A stretch of DNA of 23,245 nt from a virus: the IMG/VR virus record IMGVR_UViG_3300021964_009509, positions 1 through 23,245 of that record; one strand, given 5' to 3'. The notes beneath the pieces were generated by a model. That model made no database searches. It was not told the DNA's origin and saw only the letters and a program-made list of their open reading frames with translations. A program made the position numbers and the translations under genes. Of this stretch, positions 22,122 through 23,245 are shown one piece after another (the first letter of the stretch is position 1; every line of letters starts with the position of its first letter).

Positions 22122-22711
22122 TGCCAGATGTGGACATAGATTTCTTTGACAGAGACGGTGTGCTGAAATTATTCAAACACACACCCGCTTCCATGATCAA
22201 AGATGGCAAGTCGGAGAAACACAAGACCGGAGTGTATTTCCATGCGGTGCCCGAACATCCTGTGACCGGACATGCATCACTGGATTACAAGAAGGCAGAA
22301 GATCGTGGATACTTCAAGATCGATTGTTTGAATGTCAACATCTACAAGAACGTGAAGTCGGAGCAGGAACTGGTAGAGTTGATGATACAGGAACCGGACT
22401 GGGACATGCTGAAGGATCCAAAGATAGTAGAAAACCTATTCCATCTGAACGGTCATTTCAACATCGTGTCCAAACTGGAACCCAGGAACATAGAGCAACT
22501 GGCGGCGGTGCTGGCCATCATACGTCCGGCCAAGCGACAGTTGATGTACAAGGATTGGGTAGACATCATGAAGGAAGTCTGGGTGAGACCCACAGACGGT
22601 TCTTACTTCTTCAAGAAGTCACATGCCGTGGCCTACGCACAAGCCATCGTGGTGCAGATGAATCTGATAGCCAGGGATAAATATAACTTTAGTGTACAAC
22701 AAGAAAACTAA
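22121..22711 (+). CDS. DnaE-like mini-protein (condensed polymerase III alpha palm)
   Basis: A 196-residue protein whose blocks match, in order, the palm of bacterial DNA polymerase III alpha (DnaE, about 1160 residues in E. coli). MPDVDIDF (1-8) corresponds to the MPDFDVDF motif holding two catalytic Asp. KHKTGV (33-38) corresponds to the HAGGV segment and HPVTG (46-50) to HPVT. GYFKIDCLNV (63-72) corresponds to GLVKFDFLGL with the third catalytic Asp (D68 here). FNIVSKLEPRNIEQLAAVL leading to IIRPA (113-137) corresponds to VFQLESRGM...RPG, and FFKKSHAVAYA (163-173) to FNKSHSAAYA. The fingers and long inserts are collapsed to short linkers, and PHP, OB and tau-binding domains are absent. Whether it retains polymerase activity is unknown; it may be a processivity or regulatory derivative. 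Similar proteins appear to occur in other marine T4-like phages. Confidence 0.75.
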   Translation: MPDVDIDFFDRDGVLKLFKHTPASMIKDGKSEKHKTGVYFHAVPEHPVTGHASLDYKKAEDRGYFKIDCLNVNIYKNVKSEQELVELMIQEPDWDMLKDPKIVENLFHLNGHFNIVSKLEPRNIEQLAAVLAIIRPAKRQLMYKDWVDIMKEVWVRPTDGSYFFKKSHAVAYAQAIVVQMNLIARDKYNFSVQQEN

Positions 22712-22829
22712 AAAACTCACCAAAAAAACTAAGAAAAAAACTCCTATCAATCGCTCCGTATATAATACATTCCAACCCAAAAATCCGTTGACTGTATATT
22801 TTCTGAAATTGATAGAGAAGAAATCTTAA
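22692..22829 (+). CDS. possible 45-residue basic protein
   Basis: An open frame starting at GTG and overlapping the end of the DnaE-like gene by 20 bases encodes 45 residues. The start is lysine-rich (repeated KKTKK), then a more ordinary segment SVYNTFQPKNPLTVYFLKLIE. It fills the only gap between the rightward operon and the convergent gene, ending 2 bases short of that gene's stop. The overlap style matches its neighbours. No Shine-Dalgarno site is present and the frame is A-rich, so a chance frame cannot be excluded. Confidence 0.4.
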   Translation: MYNKKTKKLTKKTKKKTPINRSVYNTFQPKNPLTVYFLKLIEKKS

Positions 22830-22831
22830 GT

Positions 22832-23206
22832 TTAAACTGGACGTCGGACCAATTGTATTGTCCTTCTCTTCACCCGTTTCTTTGAAATATCTGAAAGTCT
22901 CACTGTTGGACCATGCACAATCTCCACGTCCTTAGAATTTAGTGTGACCAGTGTTGTGCGGAAATAACGGAAGTCGCCCTTAAGGAATATGTTGATTGGT
23001 AACTTACGATTGGACTCGTGCCACCAGATCTCACCACACTTCAGGAACTTCATCTTGTCCTGTGGCAACATCAACCTACCATAATCATAGAAGCTGATCA
23101 CGTTGGCATCCTCGTTCTGTACTATGCCCACATACTCCAAGTCGCCCTTTCTTATAAGGCTTAAAAATGGGAATTTGTCCCTCAGCGTGTTAAAAATCTC
23201 GTTCAT
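22832..23206 (-). CDS. conserved marine T4-like phage hypothetical
   Basis: A 124-residue leftward gene. The sequence resembles a short protein I remember from many marine T4-like phages, with an N-terminal MNEIFNTLRDKFPFLS, a central ISFYDYGRLMLP, a Trp pair in GEIWWHESNRKLPINIFL and a basic end KKRVKRRTIQLVRR. Function is unknown; the basic tail could contact nucleic acid. No signal peptide or membrane span. It converges on the end of the uvsW operon. No clear minus-strand promoter is visible in the 39 bases before the window edge. Confidence 0.8.
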   Translation of the reverse strand: MNEIFNTLRDKFPFLSLIRKGDLEYVGIVQNEDANVISFYDYGRLMLPQDKMKFLKCGEIWWHESNRKLPINIFLKGDFRYFRTTLVTLNSKDVEIVHGPTVRLSDISKKRVKRRTIQLVRRPV

Positions 23207-23214
23207 TCTATATC

Positions 23215-23222
23215 TATAAATA
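23215..23222 (+). promoter_or_regulatory. T4-type late promoter
   Basis: TATAAATA is an exact match to the T4 late promoter recognised by the phage sigma factor gp55 with gp33 and gp45. It reads rightward out of the window, divergent from the preceding leftward gene. An ATG at 23232 follows closely, but too little sequence remains to call a gene. I found no other exact match on either strand. Confidence 0.6.
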
Positions 23223-23245
23223 CTGTTAAATATGTACTATGCAAA

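Noticed and set aside
22675-22682. GATAAATA as a late promoter at the end of the DnaE-like gene
   Set aside because: It has one mismatch, lies inside coding sequence, and only a doubtful small frame lies downstream before a convergent gene.
1-23245. tRNA genes, CRISPR arrays, insertion sequences, integrases or attachment sites
   Set aside because: I read for cloverleaf-like segments, spaced repeats, transposase motifs and direct repeats and found none I could support. The island has no recombinase gene of its own.

Overview
The window is a piece of a marine T4-like myovirus genome, of the kind that infects cyanobacteria or other marine bacteria. The evidence is a set of T4 replication and recombination genes whose sequences look like the cyanophage/pelagiphage branch rather than enteric T4: gp32 single-stranded DNA-binding protein, UvsX recombinase, UvsY mediator, UvsW helicase and a probable gp62-type clamp-loader subunit. 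Genes are packed with ATGA or TAATG overlaps, there are no rRNA or tRNA genes, and one T4-type late promoter (TATAAATA) lies at the right edge. The host cannot be named from this window.

Layout. (1) 1-4367, rightward: gp32 with a strong ribosome site and its own hairpin terminator, a 31-residue membrane microprotein, uvsX, a small acidic protein, uvsY, a HAD-type phosphatase and a GT8-like glycosyltransferase. (2) 4367-16804: a glycan island of about 12.4 kb. Its left arm runs leftward (SGNH hydrolase, KpsC/KpsS-like glycosyltransferase A, FkbM methyltransferase, sulfotransferase, two more FkbM methyltransferases). Its right arm runs rightward (GT61 glycosyltransferase, GDP-mannose 4,6-dehydratase, KpsC/KpsS-like B and C, asparagine synthetase-type amidotransferase, a GT-A glycosyltransferase, KpsC/KpsS-like D, a DUF115/GT42-like protein). 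The arms diverge from a 28-base intergenic region where good sigma-70 promoter elements can be read on both strands. (3) 16761-17225, leftward: a SprT-like zinc protease. (4) 17228-22829, rightward: an extended -10 sigma-70 promoter, a HARP-like protein, UvsW, conserved small proteins, a probable clamp-loader subunit, a zinc-finger protein, a TTG-started acidic protein, and a 196-residue protein that reads as a condensed palm domain of bacterial DNA polymerase III alpha (DnaE). (5) 22832-23206, leftward: a conserved marine-phage hypothetical, followed by a late promoter pointing out of the window.

How the genes fit together. The flanking genes form a replication and recombination-repair block: gp32 coats ssDNA, UvsY loads UvsX, UvsW remodels branched DNA, and the clamp loader serves the polymerase. 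The island inserted in this block appears to make and decorate a sugar structure. Gmd would supply a 6-deoxy-4-keto-mannose nucleotide, AsnB-type amidotransfer could amidate an acid group, several glycosyltransferases would assemble sugars, and methyl, sulfate and possibly acyl groups would be added or removed. No flippase, polymerase or ABC exporter is visible, so the product is more likely a virion glycan or a modification of host surface sugars than a complete capsule. The strongest leads are the DnaE-like mini-protein, the four-member glycosyltransferase paralog family and the divergent, compositionally mosaic island.
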